64,000 nucleotides of DNA, from contig CM034415.1 in assembly GCA_019925095.2 (NCBI GenBank), forward strand, positions 6,853,001 to 6,917,000. Reading direction: 5' to 3'. Source of the stretch: Dendrolimus kikuchii (Eukaryota; Arthropoda; Insecta; Lepidoptera; Lasiocampidae). Under the pieces are notes generated by a model. That model was not told the origin of the DNA and ran no database searches. It worked only from the letters and a program-made list of their open reading frames with translations. Shown here one piece after another: positions 10,854 through 22,249 of the stretch. Made by a program: the position numbers and the translations under genes. Every line of letters begins with the position of its first letter. Within the stretch, counting starts at the first letter, position 1.

Positions 10854-11433
10854 TTATACATACATACATACATACATAACTTCACGCCAGTTCCCTTGCG
10901 GGGTAGGCACGAACAACAGAGCGCCATTTAGGCCCATTCTTACACACCTCACTTGCTTCTTTGACATTCATAACTCTTGTCATGCACACTCGTCTGTTCT
11001 TAAGGCTCCTGACATCACCCTCCGCTAGTACACGATCAATTTGATCATGGAAGGTGTGTCGTGGCCTTCCACGACTTCTGCATCCATCCACTTTTGCATT
11101 GTATATCTGTTTAGTCATTCTTTCATCAAGCATTCTTTCCACATGCCCGAACCACCGGAGCATTCCTTTCCTTACCTTCACCCCGACACTCTCTTTCAGA
11201 CCAACTCTCTTTCTTACTTCGGTATTACGAACGCGGTCCGCGAGCGTCACTCCGCAGATTTTGCGCAGTGCTCGCATCTCGACCGCGTTTACTCTACTTT
11301 CATGCTCTCTCTTCCATACCCAACTCTCGCTTCCATACGTGAGCGTAGGTACCAGCACCGCGTTGTGTATGGCGAGCTGGGCCTTCTGGCTGAGGTTCTT
11401 AGCGCCTAGAAGTTTACCTAACGCTCCATTCAA
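10854..11433 (-). mobile_element. LINE-T, longest copy
   Basis: The 3' end on the minus strand is AACTTCACGCC complement followed by a (GTAT)n tail instead of poly-A. Upstream is the end of a reverse-transcriptase ORF. Eight shorter copies in this window share the same 3' end and carry TSDs. The 5' end is truncated within the ORF. Confidence 0.85.
10882..11433 (-). pseudogene. LINE-T reverse-transcriptase C-terminal domain
   Basis: A 183-codon open frame, the best preserved retrotransposon coding segment in the window. It reads as the end of a non-LTR ORF2: LTYGSESWVWKREHESRVNA, then a basic linker, MLRWFGHVERM, GCRSRGRPRHTF and a C-terminal VVRAYPARELA. It lacks the catalytic reverse-transcriptase motifs, so it encodes only the thumb/C-terminal region. 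The clade is not assigned with confidence. Related broken frames are at 16413-16931, 33797-34048 and 48021-48305. Confidence 0.85.
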
Positions 11434-11831
11434 ACTATAAGAAAATATAATCTTCTAATTAAAAATGAACAAATAAATATTTTGTACAACATCTTGAAGT
11501 CGGTGCCGAGTAACAGACAAAAAACAACAAAATCGCAAAATGTAACGACTAGTACTGCAAGATAACGTAGAATTTATTTAAGTACTGCAAGATAATGTCT
11601 AATTTATTTATTTTTTGCTTCTTAGTATGAAGTCGGTTTTGTTTCTGTTAAAAATAATTGTATTTACAATACAATAAAATTATATGAAAACGTGTATGAG
11701 AACACTGGTGCACAAGTCCGTTCTGCAGTCAGAACCACGAGCGAGTTTTCTGTGAAGTAGGTTTGCACCAGGGATCCGCCTTCAGTCCTTAGCTATTTCT
11801 GCTGGTCCTATTTGAAGGAGGAGGATGTCGT
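11434..11831. other. No recognisable feature
   Basis: AT-rich. A short direct repeat (AAGTACTGCAAGATAA, 11526-11596 region) is the only structure noticed. Confidence 0.4.
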
Positions 11832-12440
11832 ATTAATAATAATAATAATAACCCGCAGCGGGGCGTTGTGGCGAAACCTTAGGTGAGTAGCGACACCTCG
11901 TACCTGGCAAGGCAAGGCCCCCGCCTCCGTGCTTGCCTTAACCAGCCGGCACGGAGTGGAGATCGATAGAGCTAAGTCTTAAGCTCCAGGGGTGGAAGTG
12001 ATAAATGGCATCACGTCAGAAGTAGCTTCGGTGAACCTGCAGCCCACCTCTCTACACCCATGTTGCCCCTGTCTTCTATGGCATTTTTAGGGGCTCATGC
12101 AGGGAGTGGCGAGTCACCGTCTGCCCATTTTTCCATGTTCCCCGAACATTGCGACGAGCAGACGCCATATTCCCAGACCCCCAGTACCACTAGCAGTTCA
12201 CCCCAATAGCCCGGTACTTTTTGACGTCATTTCCCATAATAGTCCTACATTGGCCGAGGCTTGTCCTTGGGTGTATTACTAGATGGTGTGGACAGGGATA
12301 ATCGCCGGTCAGTGTCACGCTACATTTACATTAAATTTGTCAAGGGGCCTCTACGTGTTGGCCTTCCTATGGCCCCACGCAAGCCTTCCAAAAGTCCGGG
12401 CCATTTTCATGGCCCGTGGTCTTCAAAGACATACATATAT
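11832..12440. mobile_element. LINE-E fragment
   Basis: It begins with an (AAT)n run, then a GC-rich stretch homologous to 35578-35930 (ACACCTCGTACCTG, CTTAAGCTCCAGGGGTGGAA, CATGCAGGGAGTGGCGAGTC). The two-copy structure and trinucleotide tail suggest a non-LTR 3' UTR. No ORF motif was recognised and orientation is unresolved. Confidence 0.5.
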
Positions 12441-12904
12441 TCATTTATTTCTTCCAATGTTATCATATTTTTAAATTCCAAATTAGTTCACGGCACAACA
12501 ATTAATAAATAAAACAAATACTAGGGCATTACACCCGCGTCACTATAATTATTCTAAATGTTTCTATTCCACGGCGTCAAAGGGTCATGTATACCAAATG
12601 ATTTCAAGTATGGACCCTGCCACCGGGCCGGGTGACGGCAGAAAACAAACAAACTCATGCACTTAACTGGGTGTGCAGTTGCACCCATTTACGTAGCAGT
12701 GGCGAGTCCCATCGATCTACAAAAGACTGAGCATGCTGTTGGTGCTGCTGCGTACGCGGGCCAGTAGGGATGCGCATCTCTTTCTAATGATGGCCGCAAG
12801 CCATCGATTCGCGCTTCTGTAAACATCCCTGACGCACTGCACCGCCACGGCAGCCTCAACAACACCCTCAGCCCATTATTATACTGGACACGTAGGTAGA
12901 TTAA
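12441..12904. other. Unassigned, probably retroelement-derived
   Basis: Moderately GC-rich sequence between two LINE pieces. I found no second copy in the window and no coding motif. Confidence 0.35.
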
Positions 12905-13590
12905 AACGCCCTCCTATTTGAAGGAACGCTTTGAATTCTTTCAAGATAGTAGTACAAGGCTCTTAAGATCATCAGCAAATCTGCGACTAATGACGCCAAT
13001 TCATTCTACGCAATTTAGTCAGAAATCTTTTACTGTGCAGGCTAGAAGGTTGTGGAACGCATTACCAATGGGCATCAGAAGTGCAAAGTTACTTGCATCT
13101 TTTAATAAACTCCTCCAAGATCACTATCTATACATTTTAAAAAACAATATGTATGTGTATTTTTGTTTACTACTAGCGGCCCGGCGCGGTTTCACCCGCG
13201 CTCTGTCCCGCTGTCACCCGCTCCCGTTGTATATAGCGTCATGTTATATAGCCTATGACACTCCCTGTTAACGTAGCTTTCTAACAGTAAAAGAATTTTT
13301 AAAATCGGTTTAGTAGATCCAGAGATTACCCCTTACAAACTCACAAACTTTATCTCTTTATAATATTAGTATAGAAGTATAGATTAATATATGTATATAT
13401 GATTGTACATATTTTAAACTATGCTCACTGCATACCGACCCATTATTAGAAATGTGAAATTGTCTCCAGAAGATTGTCTGGAAGAAATCGCTGTTAGCGA
13501 TGAGACCGCCGATTGTAGTAGTTAAATGATTGTTAACTCATGTGTATTATTTTATTATGTCCAATAAAGAATATTCTATTCTATGTATGC
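12905..13590 (+). mobile_element. LINE-K 3' part, interrupted by a Helitron
   Basis: The ORF end FTVQARRLWNALPMGIRSAK and following residues (12918-~13150) is a CR1/jockey-type C-terminus. Its 3' UTR resumes after the Helitron at 13173-13375 and contains TGTCTGGAAGAAATCGCTGT and an AATAAAG signal. This joins the isolated LINE-K tails elsewhere to their coding region. Confidence 0.75.
13173..13375 (-). mobile_element. Non-autonomous Helitron, nested in LINE-K
   Basis: The plus strand starts CTAGCGGCCCGGCGCGGTTT and ends near TATAATATTAGTATAGA, i.e. a minus-strand TC...CTAG element. It is close kin of 48765-48957. Confidence 0.82.
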
Positions 13591-13765
13591 GCTGACCGCA
13601 GGAATATAGGATGCCGCCCTCAGGTATATGCTATTCGCAGATGATATTGTTCTGGTTGACGAAGACGAGGTGGCGCTTCAAAACAAAGTGGGTGTTAGGT
13701 TGAAAATTAATTAGCAGAATTAAAACCGAATACCAGTTTTGCGATTTCGGCGGAATCTCGAGTGC
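13590..13765 (+). pseudogene. Reverse-transcriptase core fragment (FADD box)
   Basis: Translation gives YMLFADDIVLVDEDEVALQN, containing the FADD catalytic box of non-LTR reverse transcriptases. After a stop and frame change it continues to a TEYQFCDFGG-like segment. Only about 55 codons survive. It starts immediately after the LINE-K tail, so it is a separate insertion or deletion remnant. Confidence 0.75.
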
Positions 13766-13956
13766 TGTGTCCTCTTACCGGCCGGTTCCTATATCTTACT
13801 ATTTGCCTTATTATCGGTTAACAAACACATTACAATCAGCCCCACTACCGTGTAACCTTGACTACGGATACCTTGGTTCACTGCAGCAGTGTAATAGTGA
13901 TATAGCATAGTTCAACTGTAGACACAGGTAACTGGTGTGACATGTGACAAACTAAT

Positions 13957-14032
13957 ACATAGATACATACATAACTTCACGCCAGTTCCCTTGCGGGGTA
14001 GGCACGAACAACAGAGCGCCATTTAGGCTTAA
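13957..14032 (-). mobile_element. LINE-T, 76-bp insertion with TSD
   Basis: Only the extreme 3' end and the tetranucleotide tail were copied. An exact 12-bp TSD, TGACAAACTAAT, lies at 13945-13956 and 14033-14044. Confidence 0.9.
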
Positions 14033-14062
14033 TGACAAACTAATGCCACTCAAAATAAATAT

Positions 14063-14486
14063 TGTTACGACCTGAATGCCGATAAAAGACCAATTCGCAC
14101 ATGCGTCTGTAGAAACACATTTTATTAACTTTTTTGGCATTTGGACTTCTTTTGTTTACTTTGTGTTTAAAATTTGTTATTAGAAATACAGCCTATTGTG
14201 TATTGTAATCTTTTATGGTAGTCATAAGCCAGGTGTGATGCGGGCGAGAGACATATTGTATCGGTGCAGTATAAAGCAATGGCCCAATGGAGAGATCGGC
14301 GAGTCGAGCGATAAGCACAAGCGAAGCAAGACATCTGTATGTCTTCGTTACATTCGGTAATCTATTTAGTGACGGACTTTGCGCGTCTTATTATATTTGT
14401 ACCTGTGTTATACGTGTTTGTATAGTTCAAATAAATTCTATAGTAATTCTAACGGCATTTTAAGTCGAGTCCTGCAACTCGTAACA
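14063..14486 (+). mobile_element. Solo LTR, family LTR-A
   Basis: TGTTACGACC to ACTCGTAACA. It is preceded by ATAT. The right copy of the TSD is obscured because the T run of a SINE-A begins there. It contains the GTATAAAGCAATG promoter-like block and an AATAAATTC signal. Confidence 0.85.
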
Positions 14487-14806
14487 ATTTTTTTTTTTTT
14501 TTTATTGCAGGAGATCAGCAGACAGGCAGACGGCCCACTTGATGGAAAGCGGTTACCATCGCCTATGAACATGCAAGAGCAAAGTAGCTACAAATGCGCT
14601 GCTGCTCTCTTAAGGGAAACTGGAACCTGTTCACTAATGCCGGAACACAACTCAAGGTTGTTATGGCGACATACTTTAGACCAGGGGTGGTAGCCATCCA
14701 GTCGGGCAAATGCCCTACCACCTGACTGTGGGTTGTTAAGTCGCCTCTTACGACAGGCCGCCCGGCCGCAGGAAATTGTATTCTTTCTCCGTTCCTGCAC
14801 GGATAG
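14487..14806 (-). mobile_element. SINE-A, full length
   Basis: Inserted directly against the right end of the LTR-A copy, so it is younger than that LTR. It runs from the T run to CCTGCACGGATA. Confidence 0.85.
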
Positions 14807-15268
14807 AAATACAGTGAAAAATGGAAAGTGGGTCCTTGATATATGTGAGACCTCTATTATTTATAATTACAATGAAGTCCGGACACTTCTGCATTGAAAT
14901 ACCTCTATTACTGAGAATTTCCAAACCGTTTTCACCGAGACATGATTTCTTAGATGTTTTTCGATGTTTATGTCTATAATTGGGACTTTGTAGCTGAGTA
15001 ACCCGTATAAGTGAGACAATTTATCAGGTCTAGACAAGTTATGACACGTTTGTTTATAAGCAGTCTAATTATTTCAATTATATTAACCTTTACTAATTAA
15101 CATTTCCACCTCTTTAAATGAAAGTGATACATTTAGATTTCTCATTGTGGGACACTCTATAAATAATAATAATAATAATCCTATGCCTAATGCCTATTTG
15201 GGAAACTGGGTAAATGCAAAGCCTCGATAAATTATAAACAGTATAAGAGGCCTTTCACATGCCTGTTT
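14807..15268. other. No recognisable feature
   Basis: AT-rich with a short (AAT)n run near 15161-15178. No gene or named repeat seen. Confidence 0.45.
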
Positions 15269-15269
15269 T

Positions 15270-15588
15270 TTTGTGTTTTTTTTATTGCAGGAGATCAGCA
15301 GACAGGCAGACGGCCCACTTGATGGAAAGCGGTTACCATCGCCTATGGACATTTGCAACACCAAAGTTGCTACAAATGCGCTGCTGCTCTCTTAAGGGAG
15401 ACTGGAACCTGGTCACTAATGCCGAAACACAACTCAAGGTTGTTATGGCGACATACTTTAGAGCAGGGGTGGTAGCCATCCAGTCGGGCAAATGCCCTAC
15501 CACCTGGCTGTGGGTTGTTTTGTCGCCTCTTACGACAGGCCGCCCGGCCGCAGGAAATTGTATTCTTTCTCCGTTCCTGCACGGATAC
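15270..15588 (-). mobile_element. SINE-A, full length
   Basis: One of the least damaged copies and useful as the local consensus, from the T run through GGAAAGCGGTTACCATCGCC to CCTGCACGGATA. Confidence 0.87.
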
Positions 15589-15826
15589 AACGGATACGTT
15601 CCTGTTATACAGGTTTCATCACTGTATATACTAGTGGCGTAGCTTGCCTTAGATGGGCCCTGTATCAAAATGTGTTGGGGGGGCCCAAAGGAAGGGTAAA
15701 GTTTTTTATAAAAGAAACAAACAATGCTCGAATTGAATTAAAATAATTATATATTGATTATAAGGGTCTTACTTATAATCGTTTCTTAAATTTAAAGAAA
15801 CTGCTCAGCAATTGATTAGTGAAAAT

Positions 15827-15978
15827 ACATACATACATACATAACTTCACGCCAGTTCCCTTGCGGGGTAGGCACGGACAACAGAGCGCCATTCAGGCTT
15901 ATTCTTACACACCTGACTTGCTTCTTTGACATTCATAACTCTTGTCATGCACGCTCGTCTGTTCTTAAAGCTCCTGAC
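15827..15978 (-). mobile_element. LINE-T, nested in hAT, with TSD
   Basis: A 152-bp 5'-truncated copy with an exact 12-bp TSD, ATTAGTGAAAAT (15815-15826 and 15979-15990). Confidence 0.9.
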
Positions 15979-16392
15979 ATTAGTGAAAATCTTACCCATA
16001 AACTCCTCTTTAGTCGAATATTTTGGGTATAACCTACGTTAATCATTCAAATTTCGTTTATCTGTGCTCCTCTTAGGTAAACAACAGGTAATACACGTTT
16101 ATAAGTGAAAAAAAAATCATTGATTAGGGTCTGATTCTGATTCTCTTACTTAAGAGATGCCTAATCGTTTCTTAACAAGATTGTTATAAGTAAGGCCGCA
16201 AGTTATTACTTATAATACTTAACGTTCCTAGGAGCTAAGTTAGATAAACAATTTAATTCAAAGATACACTTTTTTCAGCAAACTTATTTATGAAATCATC
16301 CATAGCTGAAGACGATTTCAATTATTCTAGATTTTCTGCCTCTATAGATAATAATGACAAGTCTGGTAGCCGTTCCTGTTGGCCCAGCAGTT

Positions 16393-16880
16393 ACATACAT
16401 ACATACATAACTTCACACCAGTTGCATTGCGGGGTAGGCACGAACAACAGAGCGCCATTTAGGCCCATTCTTACACACCTCACTTGCTTCTTTGACATTC
16501 ATATCTCTTGTCATGCACGCTCGTCTGTTCTTAAGGCTCCTGACATCACCCTCCGCTAGTACACGATCAATTTGATCATGGAAGGTGTGTCGTGGCCTTC
16601 CACGACTTCTGCATCCATCCACTTTTGCATTCTATATCTGTTTAGTCATTCTTTCATCATGCATTCTTTCCCCATGCCCGAACCACCGGAGCATTCCTTT
16701 CCTTACCTTCACCCCGACACTCTCTTTTAGACCAACTCCCTTTCTTACTTCGGTATTACGAACGCGGTCCGCGAGCGTCACTCCACAGATTTTGCGCAGT
16801 GCTCGCATCTCAACCGCATTTACTCTACTTTCATGCTCTCTTTTCCATACCCAACTCTCGCTTCCATACGTGAGCGTTAT
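16393..16880 (-). mobile_element. LINE-T, second copy nested in the same hAT
   Basis: The tail (TACA)n is at the low-coordinate end. The broken reverse-transcriptase C-terminus is spread over 16413-16622 and 16632-~16880 with a frame break between. It is very similar to the 10854-11433 copy. The TSD is uncertain; at best CAGTTA is repeated. Confidence 0.83.
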
Positions 16881-17067
16881 TTCAGTTATTCTCATAAATG
16901 TTATTAATCCATAAAAGATTCTGGATAACATTTTGGGATTTATTGCTTACACACTTTCGGGGCCCCTGTAGCCTGGGGGCCCGTATCATTGATAAAGCTA
17001 ATACGGCGGTAGCTACGCCCCTAGTATATACATAGATCTGTAATATGATCGGACATGTTATAAGACT

Positions 17068-17310
17068 TGCCAGGTGGTAGGACATTTGCCCGACTGGATG
17101 GCGACCACCCCTGGTCTAAAGTATGTCGCCATAACAACCTTGAGTTGTGTTCCGGCATTAGTGACCAGGTTCCAGTCTCCCTTAAGAAAGCAGCAGCGCA
17201 TTTGTAGCACCTTTGGTGTGGCAAATGTCCATAGGCGATGGTAACCGCCTTTCATCAAGTGGGCCGTCTGTCTGCCTGTCTGCTGAACTCATGCAATAAA
17301 AAATAAGATA
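17068..17310 (+). mobile_element. SINE-A, 5'-truncated
   Basis: Starts inside the unit at CCAGGTGGTAGGACATTTGC and runs to the A-rich end CATGCAATAAAAAATAAG. Confidence 0.84.
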
Positions 17311-17455
17311 AAATAAAGCTGAAAATTAGGCCATTAAAGTGATAGACCAAAAACGTCTCCACTCATGTGATAAGAATGTTGAGATGGATGTGTGGTGTTA
17401 GAAGAACGGTTACAAGTGACAAATGAGTATCTATGGGGGGAAGAAGATACTTCTA

Positions 17456-17693
17456 GTTTTTTTTTATTGCAGAAGTTCAGCGGACAGGCAGACGGCCCAC
17501 TTGATGGAAAGCGGTTACCATCGCCTATGGACATTTGCAACACCAAAGGCGTTACAAATGTGCTGCTGCTCTCTTAAGGGAAACTGGAACCTGGTCATTA
17601 ATATCGGAACTCAACTCATGTTTATTATGACGATATACTATAGGCCAGGGGTGGTAGCCATCCAATCAGGCAAATACCCTACCACCTGGCAGA
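17456..17693 (-). mobile_element. SINE-A, 5'-truncated
   Basis: Has the T-run end and core but stops at ACCACCTGGC. It lies 150 bp from an opposite-facing copy, giving an inverted SINE-A pair. Confidence 0.84.
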
Positions 17694-18060
17694 ACCTGGT
17701 ATTACCTTAAGACTACAATGAAAATACTGAACAAATTCTATCGAATACAACAAGACTATTATTAATCTGGTTTAGTAGTTTCCTTCATTATATTCATTTA
17801 TAATATACAAATATTATTTCGAAATAATATTGTGTTTCGAAATAGACGAAAATATGTACACTGTGAGCCCCTTATCTGTGGAGTAGGCATACAAATTATC
17901 GAGGCAATTACAAATAAACACAAACTATTGGAATATTTTTAAAACGGTACAGGCCAACCGTTTATTTTGTTTAGCCGAGTCATTTACTGTTATTACGAAG
18001 GTTACGCACTTATATTTCGGATGCGACTGCACTATAAACATTGCCGTTGTGGAGGACAAA
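17694..18060. other. No recognisable feature
   Basis: AT-rich DNA between two SINE-A copies. A small hairpin TTTCGAAATAATATT...GTTTCGAAATA is visible near 17816. Confidence 0.4.
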
Positions 18061-18062
18061 TG

Positions 18063-18345
18063 TTTTTTCCGTGTAGGAACGGAAAAAGTATACAATTTCC
18101 TGTGGCCGGGCGGCCCGTCATGAGAGGCCACAGAGAACAAAACAACTCACAGCCAAGTGGTAGGGTATTTGCCCGTCTGGATGACTACAACTCCTGGTCT
18201 ACAACATGCTGCCATAACAACCTTGACCTCTGTTCCGGCATCAGTGGCCAGGTTCCAGTCTCCCTATAGAGAGCGGCAGCGCATTGGTAGGACCTTTGGC
18301 GTTAGAAATGTCCATAGGTGATGGTAACCGCTTTCCATCAGGTTA
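18063..18345 (+). mobile_element. SINE-A, 3'-truncated, diverged
   Basis: Starts at the canonical 5' end (GTGTAGGAACGGAAAAAG). It breaks off within GCTTTCCATCAGGTTA, so the A tail is missing. Confidence 0.78.
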
Positions 18346-18860
18346 CTCTTGAAAATAAAACCAAAAGCCATGGCCATCCGCTAAGTCCCCGTAGTAGGCT
18401 CAAGTAATGCTGGCTTGGCGCGCATCCGTCAGCATCCCTTATGGTTAGTCTAAAGGCATGTTTTAATCTCTTACGAAAAGTCAAAAGTTCAAAAGTATAT
18501 TTGTTAATAAAGAAATTGACTTTTATGTACAATAGTTCGATTAAGAAAAAAAATTGCTGTATTAATATTATCCACCGAAAAAGACAGAAGATGATTTGCG
18601 ACGAAATAACCCAGAGTCTAGTGCAGTAGCCGCGAAAGAAAACCTACTTTACTTTAACAGTGTAGTTATAGAATATGACATTATAACTCTAATTATATAA
18701 TTAATAACTCTAGATATGAAAAGGCTAGAAACATTTTTAGAAATAATTAAATTTATATTTGATAAGAAACGAATACCGCCATCGACATGCTAACGCTGTC
18801 TTTGGGATTAGATCTTGTCCATCCAAGAGTTGCCTGGAAGAAATTGCTTTAAGCGTTTAA
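18346..18860. other. Mostly unassigned; short LINE-K remnant
   Basis: Positions ~18825-18850 (GTTGCCTGGAAGAAATTGCT) are a stub of the LINE-K tail. The rest has no recognisable feature. Confidence 0.4.
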
Positions 18861-18865
18861 GCAAT

Positions 18866-19099
18866 AAGAAAGAAAGAAAGAAGAAAGAAAATCATTTTAT
18901 TCAGGAAAAAATTACATTGGTGTAGTGTAGGTGTAATTGTTAACAAATTTAAAACTAACAACATAATCTTGTCCTGAAAGGGGGGGCATCAGACTCAGCA
19001 TAATGCTGGTCTTTTAAAACCAGCGCTGATCTTCCGTTGAGCCCTTAAGGTACTGTCACGGCAGACATTACATCAGTGCAAAGCATGAAGGGAATCCTA

Positions 19100-19190
<91 letters not shown>

Positions 19191-19510
19191 CATACACACT
19201 CATATACATACGTAGTATATACAAGAAATAGGGAAAATAATAATAATGAATAAATATATTAGTGTTTTATATACGAGTATTGCAAAAATAAATTAAAAGA
19301 ATCGAATTAACAATTAAATTAAATACCGCTTGTATCAAGTTTTAGGTGGTGTTGTGAAAGCTGGTGTTCTTTTAAAAATATCTTTAATTGAGTTCTGAAC
19401 CCATTAATATTTTGTAGATTTCTAATGGGTGGTGGAATATTATTTCAGCACCTTGATGCTGCGTAACGAAAGCTCCCGCGAAAGCCGATGAGGGCGCCCA
19501 TTGTACGTTA
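18866..19510 (-). mobile_element. LINE-D 3' part
   Basis: On the minus strand an ORF end reads IPPPIRNLQNINGFRTQLKI and then FLKEHQLSQHH (about 19318-19440), like CR1/jockey C-termini. A 3' UTR follows that matches 3112-3292 and ends in a (CTTT)n-type tail. The copy also holds a long AT microsatellite. Confidence 0.65.
19104..19186. repeat. (AT)n microsatellite
   Basis: About 83 bp of pure alternating AT, able to form a cruciform. Confidence 0.97.
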
Positions 19511-19630
19511 TACTATTTAAAATAATTGTGTTTTGGAGTATAATAAGGAGTATTGTAATTGTATATTATAAACAGTGTTTTAGAATTTTGAAGGGAATTT
19601 AAGGGTGATATTTCTGTGTACTATTTATAT

Positions 19631-20137
19631 TGTTACGAGTCGCGAGACTCAAATTAAAATGCCGTTGGAATTATTATAGAGTTTATTAGAACTATACAAA
19701 CACGTATAACACAGGTACAAATATAACTGAACACAACAAGTCCAAACGTAATGTAGAAGGTCGTAGTTCAATAAATGCGCAAAGTCCGTCACTTATTATA
19801 TTCCCAATTGTATTACACACGTCTCGCTTCGCTCGTGGTTATCGCTCGACTGCCTCCCCCTCTATCAGTTCATCGTTTTATACTGCACAAATGCAATGTC
19901 CCCGTATCTAAGTCGACTTAATCCGCCACACCTGGCTAATGACTCGGCCGCAAACTGCCATAAAAGAGTACAATAAAACAATGACTGTTTTCCAATCACA
20001 AATTTTAAACACAAAATAAACAAAAGAAGATGATCATAAAAGATTTACAACTAGTTTAAATGTCGGCAGGTAACAAAATGTGTTTTGTTTCAGATATGCA
20101 GGTGGATTTTGTTTTTGTTGGGACCTGAGTTGTAACA
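19631..20137 (-). mobile_element. Solo LTR, family LTR-A
   Basis: 507 bp, TGTTAC...GTAACA, with exact TSD ATAT (19627-19630 and 20138-20141). It carries ~50 bp in the R/U5 region that the 1458-1921 copy lacks, indicating length variants. Confidence 0.9.
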
Positions 20138-20600
20138 ATATGCTAAAAATGCATAAATTAATAATATTTTAGTACTTAAATATTTTTCAATATTTGATAT
20201 TTACATCTATATATGACAAACCGTATTAGCCATAAATGATCACCAGCCGATTGATATTGTGCACGCACACTAAGCGCTGAACCTTATGAGACTTATTAGT
20301 CTCTAATAACATACTATTAATATGGTTATACTGTACATATTTTCGAGTTCGAAAAACATGATAAGAGTACAACGTACACCGCACACAAGTACAAAATTCT
20401 CATGTATGTATATTCATATATAATTTTCGAAATGACCGGTACTGTACGATAACAGCAGTTGTGTGTCAGAGGTTTGCCCTTATCTCGCTAACATTCAAAA
20501 ATAAATGTTTATTATACTTAACAACGTATAGGGACATTTTTAAGTGTTTTTTTTTTTCCAAAGTTTGGGTTGCCAGTGTTATAAGGATGCTGGGTTTTTG
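20138..20600. other. No recognisable feature
   Basis: AT-rich, with no gene signature or terminal repeat noticed. Confidence 0.45.
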
Positions 20601-21570
20601 AGATATTTTCCGTGGTAGAGGCACGCTGGAAGCGTTTGATGGTTACAGCTCTTAGGGCCGGTCCGATCCGTGTGATATCACGCTCTCAGAGCATAGCCAA
20701 GTGAAACGGTTAGCTTTGAGCTAATCGTGTTTCGTACGATGAGTGAAAGATCCGGTGGCGCAACTCCGTTTCCTCTTTTGTGATGACGCAGGGCGAATGT
20801 CTGCTCTTGGGACACCATCCGCGGGCCTGGGGGGAAGGCTTTAAACCGAGGGATGTGTGGGACTGTTGAACGGCCGTATGCCCTGCGTTCCTCTCCAATG
20901 CGATTTTATGGTCAGCCACAGGAAGTAGACCATAAGGACTACATCTGTGACACCCCGACGCTGAGCTGTCTTACTTATACCCTGTTTACCAATGGGGGGG
21001 GGGAGTTCACGGGATCGAATCCTGCTACGCCTTTTTTGTGATAACGTAGGGGGAATACGTTTCGTATCTATCTGGGCCGTTCGGGGGGAAGACTAAATGT
21101 GGCGAGAAGCGCCGCATACAGACATGTGTGGGAGTCTGGGCTAGTCGTTCCCAACCAAACACAAACCTGTGCCCTAATCTTGCCTTTTGTGTGGACGCCA
21201 CCGGGTCAGGTGCAAAGTTACTGCACAGTGAACGTCCAAGGCGCCGACCTGGTACAACCCGCGGTCAGAGTGTCCACCTCGGGAGATAGAATAATGTGCA
21301 TAACGGCAAAGCCCGCAATCGTCAATGAATGAAGACGGCGGACGATGGTCACTTGCACTTCCTTCTCCTTTAATTCCGATTCCCCCACCCGACCCTCCTT
21401 TTCCACCCCCTCTATCTTGTCTCCTCAATCCCATTCCTTCTGCCTGTCTCTATCCCACCCTAAAGCCTGGCAACACATAGGCAACGCTCCTGGTGTTGTA
21501 AACGCCTATGGGCGACAGTAACCACTTTCCATCAGATAGGCCGTATGAATGTTTGCCAGTTTCGCATTAA
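20600..21570 (+). mobile_element. LINE-G 3' UTR complex
   Basis: GC-rich region with a ~110-bp block present twice (20775-20875 and 21030-21135: TTTTGTGATRACGYAGGG ... ATGTGTGGGA) and a third time around 62630-63395. It ends with GGTGTTGTAAACGCCTATGG and a TTTCCATCAGATAGGCCGTA tail related to LINE-J. Short frames here are not convincing proteins. Confidence 0.5.
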
Positions 21571-21789
21571 AACGGGAATTATGTGAATTAGACTAAATCA
21601 ATGAAAAGTTCTAGTGTGCCAACCAATTTGATTACTGTCTACCTCACTTTAAGTAGGGGAAACTACACAATTGTTGGCACCCTACTTTTTATTAAAATAA
21701 AAGCATTAAGAAATCTTAATATTTTTTTGTCATCAATTATAGTGTACAATAATTATGTATACCACCATCGCCATTCCTAATCAGCAATA

Positions 21790-21915
21790 TTCTTGCCACG
21801 GGTAGTCTGGAAGAGATCGCTTTTTCGCGATAAGACTGTCCTTTGTAATAAACAATTAGAATAATACTAGTTCGTAAGTATTCTGTAATGGTGTACAATA
21901 ACATGTTATGTATCT
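21790..21915 (+). mobile_element. LINE-K tail fragment
   Basis: AGTCTGGAAGAGATCGCTTT with GCGATAAGAC, ending in a (CTAT)n-like tail. Confidence 0.65.
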
Positions 21916-22027
21916 ATCTATAGTGATGATATTATTTAATGGCTACAGGGAAAGTTTTGGATTGAAAGAAGATATAATTACATAAAAAATTGAGAAGGGA
22001 ATGTTAAGTGTTAAGGTGGTTTGAACA

Positions 22028-22248
22028 TTTTTTTTTATTGCATGAGGTCAGCAGATGGTCCACCTGATGAAAAGCGGTTACCGTCGCCTATGGACATTTG
22101 TAACACCAAAGGTGCTACTAATGTGCTGCCGCTCTCTGAAGCGAGGTTTGGACCTAGCCACTTATGCCGGAACACAAGGTTGTTATGGTAGTATACCCTA
22201 GACCAATGGTAGTATCTATCCAGTCGGGCAAATACGCTACCACCTAGC
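22028..22248 (-). mobile_element. SINE-A, 5'-truncated, diverged
   Basis: T run, TTGCATGAGGTCAGCAGATG, and a core ending at CTACCACCTAGC. Confidence 0.78.
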
Positions 22249-22249
22249 A

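Larger units (their letters stand above)
15632..17023. mobile_element. hAT-like transposon with two nested LINEs
   Basis: The ends TAGTGGCGTAGC and GCTACGCCCCTA are inverted repeats. An exact 8-bp TSD, GTATATAC, flanks it (15624-15631 and 17024-17031); 8-bp TSDs are diagnostic of hAT elements. Without the nested LINE-T copies it is roughly 750 bp. No transposase was recognised. A partial second copy is at 22915-23047. Confidence 0.85.

Noticed and set aside
11041..11440. Plus-strand frames of 122 and 128 codons
   Set aside because: They lie antisense to the LINE-T reverse-transcriptase end and have no family resemblance.
20600..21570. A protein-coding gene in the GC-rich LINE-G region
   Set aside because: Frames are short, do not persist between the duplicated blocks, and the sequence recurs as a repeat at 62.6 kb.
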